Shown in pieces: positions 55,164 through 63,715 of a DNA stretch of 64,000 nt. The DNA is from Tamlana flava. Lineage in GTDB: Bacteria > Bacteroidota > Bacteroidia > Flavobacteriales > Flavobacteriaceae. Position 1 is the stretch's first letter. Every line of letters starts with the position of its first letter. The DNA lies in NCBI RefSeq assembly GCF_041287255.1, contig NZ_JBGGTX010000002.1, forward strand, positions 62,001-126,000. Reading direction: 5' to 3'. The notes beneath the pieces were generated by a model. That model saw only the letters and a list, made by a program, of their open reading frames with translations. It ran no database searches and was not told the origin of the DNA. The position numbers were made by a program, and so were the translations under genes.

Positions 55164-57998
55164 TTGACTACTCAACCAGAATACATATTAGAAGAAAACT
55201 TAGTAAGCCAATTACAAGAATTAGGTTATGGTAAAGTCGTCATCAAAGATGAGGCAGACCTCATCCTTAACTTAAAATCGCAACTGGAGAAGCATAACAA
55301 AGCCACCTATTCGGATAACGAGTTTAAGCAAATCCTAAACGATTTATCCAAAGGGAACATCTACGAAAAGGCAAAAACGTTACGGGATAAAATAACCTAC
55401 AACAAAGATGATGGGCAAACGGGTTATGTAGAGTTAATCAATCAGTTGCATTGGTGCAAAAACCAATATCAGGTAACGCACCAAATCACCATGGAAGGCT
55501 CCTATAAGAACCGTTATGATGTTACCATACTCATTAATGGTTTGCCCTTGGTGCAAATAGAGCTTAAAAAGCGTGGTTTGGAAATGAAGGAAGCCTTTAA
55601 CCAAATAAACCGCTATGAAAGGCATTCATTCACCGCAGGGAAGGGGTTATTTCAGTTTATTCAATTGTTTGTAATCAGTAATGGGGTAAACACCAAATAC
55701 TACGTTAATAATCCGGTTAAAGCCCGTTCGTTTAAACAAACCTTCTTTTGGGCAGATGAAAACAACAAAATCATTACCCAATTAAGTGAGTTTGCCAATG
55801 TGTTTTTAGAGCCATGCCATCTTTCAAAAATCATTACCAAATACATTGTCCTCAACACCGCCAATACGCTTATGGTATTGCGCCCTTATCAATACTATGC
55901 CACCGAGGCTATTGTGGAGCGTGTTAAGAACAGCAATAAGTTTGGTTATATATGGCATACCACAGGCTCAGGTAAGACCTTAACATCCTTTAAAACCGCC
56001 CAAATACTCACCAATTTAGAAGGGGTGCATAAAGTGGTTTTTGTGGTGGATAGAAAGGATTTGGATTACCAAACCATAAAGGAGTTCAATAGCTTTAGTG
56101 AAGGCAGTATTGATGCCACCAATAACACCAATGCATTGGTCAAGCAATTGGCAGACGATACAAAGCTGATTGTTACCACCATCCAGAAATTGAATACCGC
56201 CATTTTAAAGCCTAAACACATGGGTAAAATGGAGGCGCTTCAAAAGGAAAAAATGGTCTTTATATTTGATGAATGCCATAGAAGTCAGTTTGGCGATACC
56301 CATAACCGAATAAAATCCTTTTTCCACAATTCACAAATGTTTGGCTTTACAGGTACGCCCATTTTTGCGGATAATTCAGTTAAAAATGCCTTGGGTAAAC
56401 GTACCACCAAAGACCTCTTTGAAGAATGTTTGCATAAATACGTTATAACCGATGCCATAAAGGATAGAAATGTTTTGAAGTTTTCTATTGAATACATGAA
56501 CACCGTAAAACTGAAGGATGACGTGGTTGATATTAAAGTGGAGGATATTAACACGGCTGAGGTATTGGAAGCCCCTGAGCGTTTGGAGAATAATGTGGAT
56601 TACATTATTAACAACCACAACCGAAAAACGCACAGCAAGAAGTTTACAGCTATTTTTTGTGTTCAGAACGTCAAGACCCTTATAAAGTATTACGACCTCT
56701 TTAAGGCTAAAAAAGAATCAGGCATACATGATTTAAGTATCGCCACCATTTATTCCTACCAAGCCAACCAATTGGATGAGGATGCCAACGGGTTTATTCC
56801 TGATGAGGACTTTGAGGATTTTGCAGCAGAACCACAATCGCAATACGATACGAAGCACACCAGGGAAAAACTGGATGAGTTTATTACGGATTACAACAAG
56901 ATGTTCCAAACCAATTACTCTACCAATGAGTTTTATGGGTATTATAAAGACATTGGCAAACGGGTAAAGCATAAACAGGTGGATGTGCTTTTGGTAGTCA
57001 ATATGTTTTTAACTGGTTTTGACAGCAAATTGCTAAATACCATTTATGTTGATAAAAACCTGAAATATCATGGTTTAATACAAGCCTATTCACGCACCAA
57101 CAGGATATTGGATGAGCTAAAATCTCAGGGCAATGTGGTTGCCTTTAGAAACCTTAAAGAAGCCACAGATGAAGCCATAACGCTTTTTTCAAATAAGGAT
57201 GCCATTGAGGAAATCATCATTCAGCCTTACGAAGATTATATCAAGAGCTTTAATGAAGCTGTGGATAGGGTTTTGAAAATTGCACCAACATTTAATAGTG
57301 TTAACGATTTGGTCTCTGAAACCGAAGAATTGGAATTTGTTAAGGCATTTAGGGAATTGATGCGTGTGAAAAACGTGTTGAGCACTTTTACCGAGTTTAG
57401 TCATGATGATTTGGGCATGGATGAACAGACCTTTGAAAACTATAAAAGCAAATACCTAGACCTTTACGATACCATTAAATCAGAGACCCAAAAAGAGAAA
57501 GTATCGATACTTAATGACATTGATTTTGAATTGGAGTTAATACGTAGGGATGAAATCAATGTGGCTTATATTCTTACCTTACTGGCTAAACTATCAGAAA
57601 CCCATAAACCAGAAGAACGGGAGCATCAAAAGAAAAAGATTTCTGAAATGTTGGACACAGAAGTTCAATTAAGAAGCAAGAAGGAGCTCATTGAAAAGTT
57701 TATTGAGGAGAACTTGCCATTAATTAGGGATTCTGAGCAGGTAAATGATGCCTTTGATGCCTTCTGGACTATTGAGAAAAAGAAAGCCATTAAAAACCTT
57801 TCCAAAGAAGAAAACCTGGATTTTAAAAAGCTTGTTGATGTGGTGAGCAATTATCTGTTCACGGAAAAAGAGCCACTTAGGGATGAGGTTATTGCAACCA
57901 TGAACGAAAGACCAAGTTTAAAGGAAAGAGGAAAATCATCAAAACGAATCTTATCCAAGATAAAGGACTTTATTGAGACTTTTATTGATGGGATATAA
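55164..57998 (+). CDS. hsdR: Type I restriction enzyme, endonuclease/translocase subunit
   Basis: 944 residues; TTG at 55164 is the only fitting start (MTTQPEYILEENLV). The nuclease domain has R-Y-D-V-T and Q-I-E-L-K-K near 115-135 (PD-(D/E)xK). The SF2 translocase shows T-T-G-S-G-K-T near 265, D-E-C-H-R near 368 and the late Y-S-R-T-N-R motif near 645. It cleaves DNA away from the unmethylated HsdS site. All motifs are intact, so the system should be active. Confidence 0.96.
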   Translation: MTTQPEYILEENLVSQLQELGYGKVVIKDEADLILNLKSQLEKHNKATYSDNEFKQILNDLSKGNIYEKAKTLRDKITYNKDDGQTGYVELINQLHWCKNQYQVTHQITMEGSYKNRYDVTILINGLPLVQIELKKRGLEMKEAFNQINRYERHSFTAGKGLFQFIQLFVISNGVNTKYYVNNPVKARSFKQTFFWADENNKIITQLSEFANVFLEPCHLSKIITKYIVLNTANTLMVLRPYQYYATEAIVERVKNSNKFGYIWHTTGSGKTLTSFKTAQILTNLEGVHKVVFVVDRKDLDYQTIKEFNSFSEGSIDATNNTNALVKQLADDTKLIVTTIQKLNTAILKPKHMGKMEALQKEKMVFIFDECHRSQFGDTHNRIKSFFHNSQMFGFTGTPIFADNSVKNALGKRTTKDLFEECLHKYVITDAIKDRNVLKFSIEYMNTVKLKDDVVDIKVEDINTAEVLEAPERLENNVDYIINNHNRKTHSKKFTAIFCVQNVKTLIKYYDLFKAKKESGIHDLSIATIYSYQANQLDEDANGFIPDEDFEDFAAEPQSQYDTKHTREKLDEFITDYNKMFQTNYSTNEFYGYYKDIGKRVKHKQVDVLLVVNMFLTGFDSKLLNTIYVDKNLKYHGLIQAYSRTNRILDELKSQGNVVAFRNLKEATDEAITLFSNKDAIEEIIIQPYEDYIKSFNEAVDRVLKIAPTFNSVNDLVSETEELEFVKAFRELMRVKNVLSTFTEFSHDDLGMDEQTFENYKSKYLDLYDTIKSETQKEKVSILNDIDFELELIRRDEINVAYILTLLAKLSETHKPEEREHQKKKISEMLDTEVQLRSKKELIEKFIEENLPLIRDSEQVNDAFDAFWTIEKKKAIKNLSKEENLDFKKLVDVVSNYLFTEKEPLRDEVIATMNERPSLKERGKSSKRILSKIKDFIETFIDGI

Positions 57999-58010
57999 AA
58001 TTAGCTAAAT

Positions 58011-58472
58011 ATGAGTATAGCAGATTGGATACAAACTATTGGTCTTTTTATTGCATTTATTGGTATCGGTGCAGGTGTCTATTACAATAGGCGACAGTTA
58101 AAAGAATTAAACAAGCATTTGAGACTTCAGTTTTTCTCTGAATACACAAAAAGGTATCAAGAGATAATGTTGAACTTGCCAGAGGATATAATGAGCGATG
58201 ATTTTAATATTAAAAAGCTTGATAAAAAAGACTATTCTAAAACAATGCGGTATCTCAGGGCATACCTAGATTTATGCAGTGAAGAATATGATTTGTGGTT
58301 GTCTGGGAATTTAGAGGAAAGGGTTTGGATGAATTGGGAGCAAGGAATAAGAAGTAAATTTTCTAATAAATCATTCCGTAGAGCTTGGGATAGGTCAAGC
58401 TATGATTCTTTTTATTACGCAGATTTTAATTCTTGGATGAATAATGTTATTCTGAAAGATGTTAAGAATTAA
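58011..58472 (+). CDS. Small N-terminally anchored protein of the RM operon end
   Basis: 153 residues: one membrane helix (T-I-G-L-F-I-A-F-I-G-I-G-A-G-V-Y-Y, about 9-27) followed by a helical cytoplasmic domain rich in Tyr, Trp and charged residues. Not recognised beyond similarity in layout to DUF4760-like phage-resistance-associated proteins. It starts 12 bases after hsdR. Confidence 0.6.
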   Translation: MSIADWIQTIGLFIAFIGIGAGVYYNRRQLKELNKHLRLQFFSEYTKRYQEIMLNLPEDIMSDDFNIKKLDKKDYSKTMRYLRAYLDLCSEEYDLWLSGNLEERVWMNWEQGIRSKFSNKSFRRAWDRSSYDSFYYADFNSWMNNVILKDVKN

Positions 58473-58540
58473 TATGGCGTTTAAAATTCTAAAATAGAGT
58501 TTTATTAAAGCTAAACTACATAGTTAATTGTGGTAAAGTT

Positions 58541-59311
58541 TTATTTTAAATCATTCATTTTAAACTCATCCACTCTTTTGGAACCATCGTTAAATATTTC
58601 ATAAACATAAATAATATCATTTTTTTCAGAATAGGCTAATTTATCACTTCTCCATCTTCCAGGTTCAGCTCCCCAGTTAACATCATAACCATCAAATCTA
58701 ACCTTGTTTTTATAATTTGAACCATCAAAATAGTAAACTACATTGTAATAACCCTCTGGATTATAACTAGATGTCATTATTGAAGGTGGTCTTCCAAAAA
58801 TACTTGATATAACTGCTTTAGAAATCAATAACTCCTTATCCCTATTTTTTATTTTTTCTTCATCAATTCTTTTAGCTAGTTGTTGACGTTTTAAATTTAA
58901 ATGGCTTGAGGTGTCAATTCGATTTAAATACTCTAAGGATTTATTAAACTTATTTTTTTCAAAAAAAAGCAAAGCATCTTCTAAATGCTTTTCTTCTAAA
59001 ATACTGTCTTTTTGTTCTAAAAATTGTAATTTATCATTATAAACAGGACTATCTGATGTTATTTTTTGCAATAAGTAATTTGCCACATACTCATCGTACT
59101 CAACCAAATATTTTTTTTTCGCTTTCTCTAAAGTTAAACTGTCAATTTTTTTATAAAGAGCTATATCATTTTTGTCTGGATTTTTCAAGTTTTGCAATTC
59201 AATCCTTGCTAAATCAAATTCTCCAAGGATGTAATATTCTTTAGCTAATTCAGAATTATTCTTGCATGAAACTAAAAAAATTATAAATAGATAATAAATG
59301 GTCTTATTCAT
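58541..59311 (-). CDS. Lipoprotein with helical repeats
   Basis: 256 residues. A lipoprotein signal (I-F-L-V-S-C-K-N-N, Cys about 16) precedes TPR-like helices (about 22-150, A-K-E-Y-Y-I-L-G-E-F-D-L-A-R-I-E-L) and a beta C-terminal domain (about 165-256) with R-P-P-S and Y-D-V-N-W-G-A-E-P-G-R-W. The function is unknown. Opposite strand to the RM operon and same direction as the cassette genes to its right. Confidence 0.7.
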   Translation of the reverse strand: MNKTIYYLFIIFLVSCKNNSELAKEYYILGEFDLARIELQNLKNPDKNDIALYKKIDSLTLEKAKKKYLVEYDEYVANYLLQKITSDSPVYNDKLQFLEQKDSILEEKHLEDALLFFEKNKFNKSLEYLNRIDTSSHLNLKRQQLAKRIDEEKIKNRDKELLISKAVISSIFGRPPSIMTSSYNPEGYYNVVYYFDGSNYKNKVRFDGYDVNWGAEPGRWRSDKLAYSEKNDIIYVYEIFNDGSKRVDEFKMNDLK

Positions 59312-59514
59312 ATTTAAAAAGAATTATTGGTATAATGTTTTTCGCTTATTATTAAGGTTAGTTATGACTTATGAAAGGTAGATAAAATATTCGAAACTAT
59401 AATGTCTGTTTGAATTCCATTAATTCCAACCAATGCGGTTATTAAAAAATGATTTGCTTGTCCAAATCTTTTCTTGAATTCTTTTTCAGCAGGGCTTGAT
59501 TTCCTATTTCTAAT

Positions 59515-59599
59515 TGTCTGGCAGGAGTTGAACCTGCTCTCTTCCCTTTAAAGAACGCAGCAAAGGGATTTTAAGGGAAGCGCCCCACGGCCTCAGACA
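59515..59599 (-). other. tRNA-like structured element
   Basis: Read on the minus strand, TGTCTG pairs with CAGACA at the two ends, and directly inside the 3' end is a perfect T-arm look-alike, GCAGG-TTCAACT-CCTGC. The middle holds a long TTCCCTTAAA/TTTAAAGGGAA helix. The size (85 nt) equals a class II tRNA, but no acceptable D-arm or anticodon arm can be drawn. It sits 3 bases after the GIY-YIG gene and could be a decayed tRNA, a recombination site or a stable RNA end. Confidence 0.45.
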
Positions 59600-59602
59600 C
59601 TT

Positions 59603-60481
59603 TTAATTATTTATTTTTTCTTGTACCTCTTTAAAAGTGAGTCCTTTTTCATTCACCCATTCAGTAAATCCATTTGAATTTCTTCCTAAAATCATATTCG
59701 ATGCTGCACTTGGACTATTAAAAACTGTATCTTCAGCGAAAATTAGCTTGTCTTTATTTTCTACCATAATTTCAGTTTCAACTAATTTTCTTCTCATATT
59801 TCTATAAGTTTCCGTGCAAGAATTCGATAAATTCTTTTTTGCTTCACTTCCTTTCAAAACTATATAGCCTTGGTCAGTTTCTTTCATTGAAGCTTTAAAT
59901 GTCCTGGTTTTTATAAAATAGGTTTCGTGAGTGAAATTAGATTTTTCTATTTCATTTTCAGTCGATTGTTTTACTGTTGATGAAATGAGGAATTTGAAGC
60001 CCATAACAGGAAGAATTAACTTAATTTGCTCAAGAAAATATTCCATATCTGAAATATCTGCCTCGTGTAGAGTTGGTAAACTTGGTGAATTTCCATTATC
60101 AATTTGAGCAGTTTTAGCTTCAATAGCCAATTGAACAAGTCTTGATTCCAGATATCTAATTTGAGTTTTTGTTAATAATTCATCTTTACTTACGAAGAAA
60201 ATAAGTTCCTTAAAATCCTTATTTGGGTCACTTAAATGTTGTTTTAGTCGAGTTTTTATATTTTCAGCTTCTCCGATATATATTTTCTCATCGAACGCAT
60301 CATCTGTCGGGTCTCCTTTCAAACAGTAAATTCCAGGATTATCGAATTCACTTCTGTTCATTATTTTATTAACAGTTGCTCGAGGACTATAAATTGCTTT
60401 TCCTACCCAATTTCCTATTTCACTTAGTCGTGGTCCATAGGCGGTTCCGTCAATCATGTATACTGTCAGTTTCTTTCCCAT
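59603..60481 (-). CDS. GIY-YIG nuclease with DUF4357
   Basis: 292 residues. After an N-terminal 45 residues comes a GIY-YIG domain: P-G-I-Y-C-L (about 51), K-I-Y-I-G-E-A (about 68), R-L-K-Q-H near 79, with the catalytic Glu probably in Y-L-E-S-R near 109. The C-terminal DUF4357 (about 235-290) has F-N-S-P-S-A-A-S-N-M-I-L-G-R-N-S-N-G-F. Proteins of this architecture are found in mobile and defence regions. Its upstream edge coincides with the joint GTTGGCATT of palindrome C. Confidence 0.85.
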   Translation of the reverse strand: MGKKLTVYMIDGTAYGPRLSEIGNWVGKAIYSPRATVNKIMNRSEFDNPGIYCLKGDPTDDAFDEKIYIGEAENIKTRLKQHLSDPNKDFKELIFFVSKDELLTKTQIRYLESRLVQLAIEAKTAQIDNGNSPSLPTLHEADISDMEYFLEQIKLILPVMGFKFLISSTVKQSTENEIEKSNFTHETYFIKTRTFKASMKETDQGYIVLKGSEAKKNLSNSCTETYRNMRRKLVETEIMVENKDKLIFAEDTVFNSPSAASNMILGRNSNGFTEWVNEKGLTFKEVQEKINN

Positions 60482-60503
60482 TCAGTTTTCTTTGTTTTTA
60501 ATT

Positions 60504-60639
60504 AATGCCAACGGTCTTGTTTATAAAAAGTAGCGGCTTCTACACATTTATTTTTCAGATTAACAAAGACCTTTAATTTATTCATTTTATTATGATTAAC
60601 CACCAAAACCGCTATCTTTTATATACGCAGTTAGGGTGC
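60504..60639 (-). repeat. attC-like palindrome C
   Basis: Minus strand: begins GCACCCTAAC (60639-60630) and ends ACCGTTGGCATT (the GTT at 60512). Inner arms TATAAAAGATAGCGG and CCGCTACTTTTTATA pair at 13 of 15 positions. The stop codon of the upstream gene lies inside the first box. Overall length about 135. Confidence 0.65.
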
Positions 60640-61635
60640 GTTATTTTTGTATTGATATCCAATTTTTTTCAGCCAACCAAGTAATAATTCCCATTGTGGC
60701 TCAATCCATTGTGAAGTCAAATGATAATTGCCACAAAATATTTCTCTCGCATAATATCTTTTCCTTCCATATTCATCTTCGATTGGTCTATTTTTATTTC
60801 TTAAAACCTCAAAATTAGAGTTGAAAACTCGCTTAGAGTATTCAGGTTTTTGAAGTTCATTTATTTCTCTGTCAGACAAAAGGTTCAGTTCAAATGCTTT
60901 TCTAAAACTATGCTGAACAAATTGTCCAATCTTCATTCCGTTTACCTCCTTTTTTGAACTTGTAATTCGATTGATTACAGGTTTTGGTGCTGTTAACGTT
61001 AAATTTCTTTTTCGAATGTCAAGATTCATTAATTTAATTGCACGAGAAAACAATTCAGTCGTATCGTGTTCCTCGTTTATATTATCCAAAAGTGAATCTA
61101 CAATCACCGAATAAAACTGTTCATTTGATATAAAGTCAATCGAAATATTGTCATCGTTTATTACTTCATTTGCTTTTATCATTAAATCTTCGATAATTAC
61201 TTGAGTTGCAGGATTGACTTTTGGTGTAATGAAATATGAATTAAATTTCTCGTTTTCATCAAAGTACGATTGCATTATAAAAATTGTTCTGAAAATCTTT
61301 TTTACGATTCTTAAGGCGGTTTCTGTTTTATTACCGTAGTTCAAACCTGCTGAATGAAATGCTACATCTATTCCATAAATCGTTTCTTCTGCTGTGTTAA
61401 TTCCTAAAACATCAATTTCGGCTTGTTTAATTAATTGGTCAAATGAATTGTTTTTAAAAATTCCGCTAAAGTGTTCTGATGAAGAAACCTTGTTGAATAA
61501 TTCTCTTGCTCTTTCTTTTTCATATTCAGTTACTGTCCAATTTCCGCTCGTAGTCCAATTGGTTTGTACAATTCTACATCCCTCAACGTGTTTTAAATAA
61601 CTGTAAATAAGTGATTCTGCAATTTCTATTTTCAT
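60631..61635 (-). CDS. Cassette-borne protein, possible PD-(D/E)xK-like nuclease
   Basis: 334 residues, no confident family. The segment L-I-K-Q-A-E-I-D-V-L-G-I-N (about 66-78) followed by I-Y-G-I-D-V-A-F-H (about 86-94) resembles the strand-turn-strand with acidic residues of restriction-endonuclease-like folds, but a clear E-x-K is missing. The C-terminus (270-334) is basic and aromatic. It is bounded by a perfect 10-base inverted repeat, GTTAGGGTGC before the start and GCACCCTAAC over the stop. Confidence 0.7.
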   Translation of the reverse strand: MKIEIAESLIYSYLKHVEGCRIVQTNWTTSGNWTVTEYEKERARELFNKVSSSEHFSGIFKNNSFDQLIKQAEIDVLGINTAEETIYGIDVAFHSAGLNYGNKTETALRIVKKIFRTIFIMQSYFDENEKFNSYFITPKVNPATQVIIEDLMIKANEVINDDNISIDFISNEQFYSVIVDSLLDNINEEHDTTELFSRAIKLMNLDIRKRNLTLTAPKPVINRITSSKKEVNGMKIGQFVQHSFRKAFELNLLSDREINELQKPEYSKRVFNSNFEVLRNKNRPIEDEYGRKRYYAREIFCGNYHLTSQWIEPQWELLLGWLKKIGYQYKNNAP

Positions 61636-61658
61636 TCAATCACGATTTTTGGTCTAAT

Positions 61659-61731
61659 GCACCCTAACGGTCTGTGCAAACGCAGGTGGGGCACATAGCC
61701 CCACTTGCCGTTTTGCACTTTGTTATATGCC
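61659..61731 (-). repeat. attC-like palindrome A
   Basis: Minus strand: GGCATATAAC (61731-61722), then arm GTGCAAAACGGCAAGTGGGG, loop of about 5, and the pairing arm GCCCCACCTGCGTTTGCAC, then ACCGTTAGGGTGC. 73 bases long, the most compact of the three. The stop of the upstream gene lies inside the ATATAAC box. Confidence 0.7.
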
Positions 61732-62490
61732 GCTTTCTTTTTCTTTTCTTTTTATCCAATCTTGGTGAAGTTGAAACCATTTATGATTTGACCTTCCCAA
61801 TTTACCCGCTTGTCTTGGATGAACTAATGGAAGAAGTTGATAGTTTTTGTCATCAATTTCTATTTCATGTAATTCGCCGTATTCTTTAAAATCTGATAAT
61901 CTTCGGTATTTATTATCGAATTTATTCGCAAATTCTTTTATCGGAATATCTCCGAGCAGGATGATTGTATCGGCACCTGAATTTTCCAATTCCTCTTTAA
62001 TTTCTTCCAACCTTCTTTCATTGCAAAATCTTGATGGCACTTTTTCAAGCGTTACTTTTGGCAAGTTGAATTTTTTCTCTATAGGTTCGTATTCTCTTTT
62101 TATTGCTTTTAACTGACCGTCATTCAACCTTGAATAAGGTAATAAATCACATAACCAAACATCATCTCTTGTTAACCCCAAAGGTTTCAAGTAACTTTCG
62201 TCTAATTCTATTCCCGAAGGTCCATTAAAACTTGGGGCTGCTGGTTGTAATCTTCCTATTTCGGATGGTATTTGAATTTTAGTTATAATTTGTTTTGCCT
62301 CTTTCTGATTTCCTCTCCAAAATATTTCAGGTTCACTCGCAACTGCAAGAGCCTTGACTTTTACTTTATTATCTGAACCAATCCATTTTGCATGTACAGC
62401 ACTTGCATATACTCCTAAGACAAAATACTTTTTCCAAGATTTATCTATTTGCTCAACCTTTTTGACTTTTTCTCCGAATGGGTAGTTCAT
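61723..62490 (-). CDS. Uracil-DNA-glycosylase-superfamily-like protein
   Basis: 255 residues. The order of motifs suggests the UDG fold: F-V-L-G-V-Y-A-S-A-V-H near residue 23 in place of the G-x-x-P loop, W-L-C-D-L-L-P in the middle, T-I-I-L-L-G-D strand and the late L-V-H-P-R-Q-A-G-K-L-G-R-S-N (about 218), where the H-P of the leucine/His loop is found. Whether it is an active glycosylase is open because the first catalytic loop is altered. It is a single-gene cassette bounded by GTTATATCC and GGCATATAAC. Confidence 0.7.
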   Translation of the reverse strand: MNYPFGEKVKKVEQIDKSWKKYFVLGVYASAVHAKWIGSDNKVKVKALAVASEPEIFWRGNQKEAKQIITKIQIPSEIGRLQPAAPSFNGPSGIELDESYLKPLGLTRDDVWLCDLLPYSRLNDGQLKAIKREYEPIEKKFNLPKVTLEKVPSRFCNERRLEEIKEELENSGADTIILLGDIPIKEFANKFDNKYRRLSDFKEYGELHEIEIDDKNYQLLPLVHPRQAGKLGRSNHKWFQLHQDWIKRKEKESGI

Positions 62491-62502
62491 TTTTCCTTAG
62501 TT

Positions 62503-62638
62503 GGATATAACGGTTTGGCTATGATTCCGTTGCGATGAAAATCCGTAGGATTTTCGGAGTAGGAATCGAGCCAAGTTAAAGGTAACAAATTTTGGTCTAG
62601 CATGTTGCAAGCAATGGATTATAGCCGATGTTGGCAGT
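62503..62638 (-). repeat. attC-like palindrome B
   Basis: Minus strand: begins ACTGCCAAC (62638-62630), has arm GGCTATAATCC pairing with GGAATCATAGCC near its end, an internal hairpin GAAAATCC-TAC-GGATTTTC, and closes AACCGTTATATCC (GTT at 62511). Length about 135. Confidence 0.65.
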
Positions 62639-62643
62639 AGTTT

Positions 62644-62952
62644 TTATTTTTCTGAGTATTTCTGAATTTCAGTCGAGTCACAAATAATAATGTCCCTATT
62701 TCCATTTAACTCTTTTAATTTTAGAATGCAGTCCTCAAAAGACGAAAATTTATGGTGCCGAGATTGTCCATATTTTTGACCTACTTGAGTATATAATCTC
62801 CAAAAATTATTACTTTTTTTTTCGATATATCCTTCGTTAGATTTAAAATCATATGAAATTGAGTAATAGTTCGTGCCTAAAATTTGTCTGCCTTCATTGT
62901 CTCTAATAAATGCAACGTCTTTAATACCATCTTTCACAACATATAAATTCAT
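62644..62952 (-). CDS. Small unknown protein (cassette gene)
   Basis: 102 residues from MNLYVVKDGIKDVAF. The alternative start at 62991 would add 13 polar residues and overlap the upstream gene by 22 bases. Beta-rich N-terminal half (G-T-N-Y-Y-S-I-S-Y-D-F), helical end. No family recognised. It lies directly before palindrome B. Confidence 0.55.
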   Translation of the reverse strand: MNLYVVKDGIKDVAFIRDNEGRQILGTNYYSISYDFKSNEGYIEKKSNNFWRLYTQVGQKYGQSRHHKFSSFEDCILKLKELNGNRDIIICDSTEIQKYSEK

Positions 62953-62969
62953 ACTTATTTTGTTTTTGT

Positions 62970-63512
62970 TTAAAGTAAGCTGTTGGTCCAAAACAATTCA
63001 TTAAACTTTTCAAGAAAATCAATCGTATTCTTAAAATCTTTTCGGTCAATATAAATTTCTAGTTCTTCCAAACTTGGAATATAAACTTTTAGATGCACCT
63101 CTTGGTCGTTCTCATCATAGTCTAAATAGTTATAAATAAAGCAAACGTGTTTATCTGCTCCCAAATACTCATTATTAGCCAACCAATTTTTTAAATTAGG
63201 TGGAGAATTTTTAATTTTTTCATATTCTATTAATTCCTGCTCAAAATACTTTTCATATCTATGAAAATCTGAAATCTTATCAAGAGCTTCATACAAATCC
63301 AAAAAGATTTCATGGTCGGTTGGTTTTCCAAATGGAGGTAGTCGGATTACAGTACCATCATCATCTGTAAAAAGATGTTGGCTGTAAACAAAATCATAAG
63401 TCTTTTTAAATAAATCTGAATATTTTAAAAGCCACCATTCAATTTGTGATATTTTTATTTTTCCGTTATTATTAAGCCGTTTTAATTCAGATATTTTAAT
63501 ATTCAACTTCAT
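62970..63512 (-). CDS. Unknown soluble protein (cassette gene)
   Basis: 180 residues, acidic, with W-W-L-L-K-Y-S-D-L-F and aromatic-rich helices. No family recognised; small acidic proteins next to a membrane peptide can be immunity-type proteins, but this is only a guess. Its start overlaps the stop of the membrane peptide gene by one base. Confidence 0.6.
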   Translation of the reverse strand: MKLNIKISELKRLNNNGKIKISQIEWWLLKYSDLFKKTYDFVYSQHLFTDDDGTVIRLPPFGKPTDHEIFLDLYEALDKISDFHRYEKYFEQELIEYEKIKNSPPNLKNWLANNEYLGADKHVCFIYNYLDYDENDQEVHLKVYIPSLEELEIYIDRKDFKNTIDFLEKFNELFWTNSLL

Positions 63513-63715
63513 TATTTATTTAGCTTTCGAGAACGGTTGTAATAAAGTAAGAACAGACCAGATGAAATTATAAACGTAGAAATTGCTGGTTTATAATTGT
63601 AGAAGTAAACTTTACTGTAAGACCAACCTCCCCCAAATGCACTTCTTTTTACCCATTCAGAGTCGTGAAAAGTACTATTGAATACTATAATACTGATTAT
63701 AAACCCAAGTGTCAA
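63512..63715 (-). CDS. Small two-helix membrane protein (cassette gene)
   Basis: 67 residues; start is TTG at 63715 (no ATG in frame; the frame is open 8 more codons). Hydrophobic helices at about 2-13 and 45-58 flank a basic and aromatic loop with G-G-G-W-S-Y-S-K. One-base overlap with the next gene shows coupling. Confidence 0.5.
   Translation of the reverse strand: MTLGFIISIIVFNSTFHDSEWVKRSAFGGGWSYSKVYFYNYKPAISTFIISSGLFLLYYNRSRKLNK

Noticed and set aside
59515..59599. Functional tRNA gene
   Set aside because: Only acceptor-like ends and a T-arm are present; no D-arm or 7-base anticodon loop on a 5-bp stem can be drawn.
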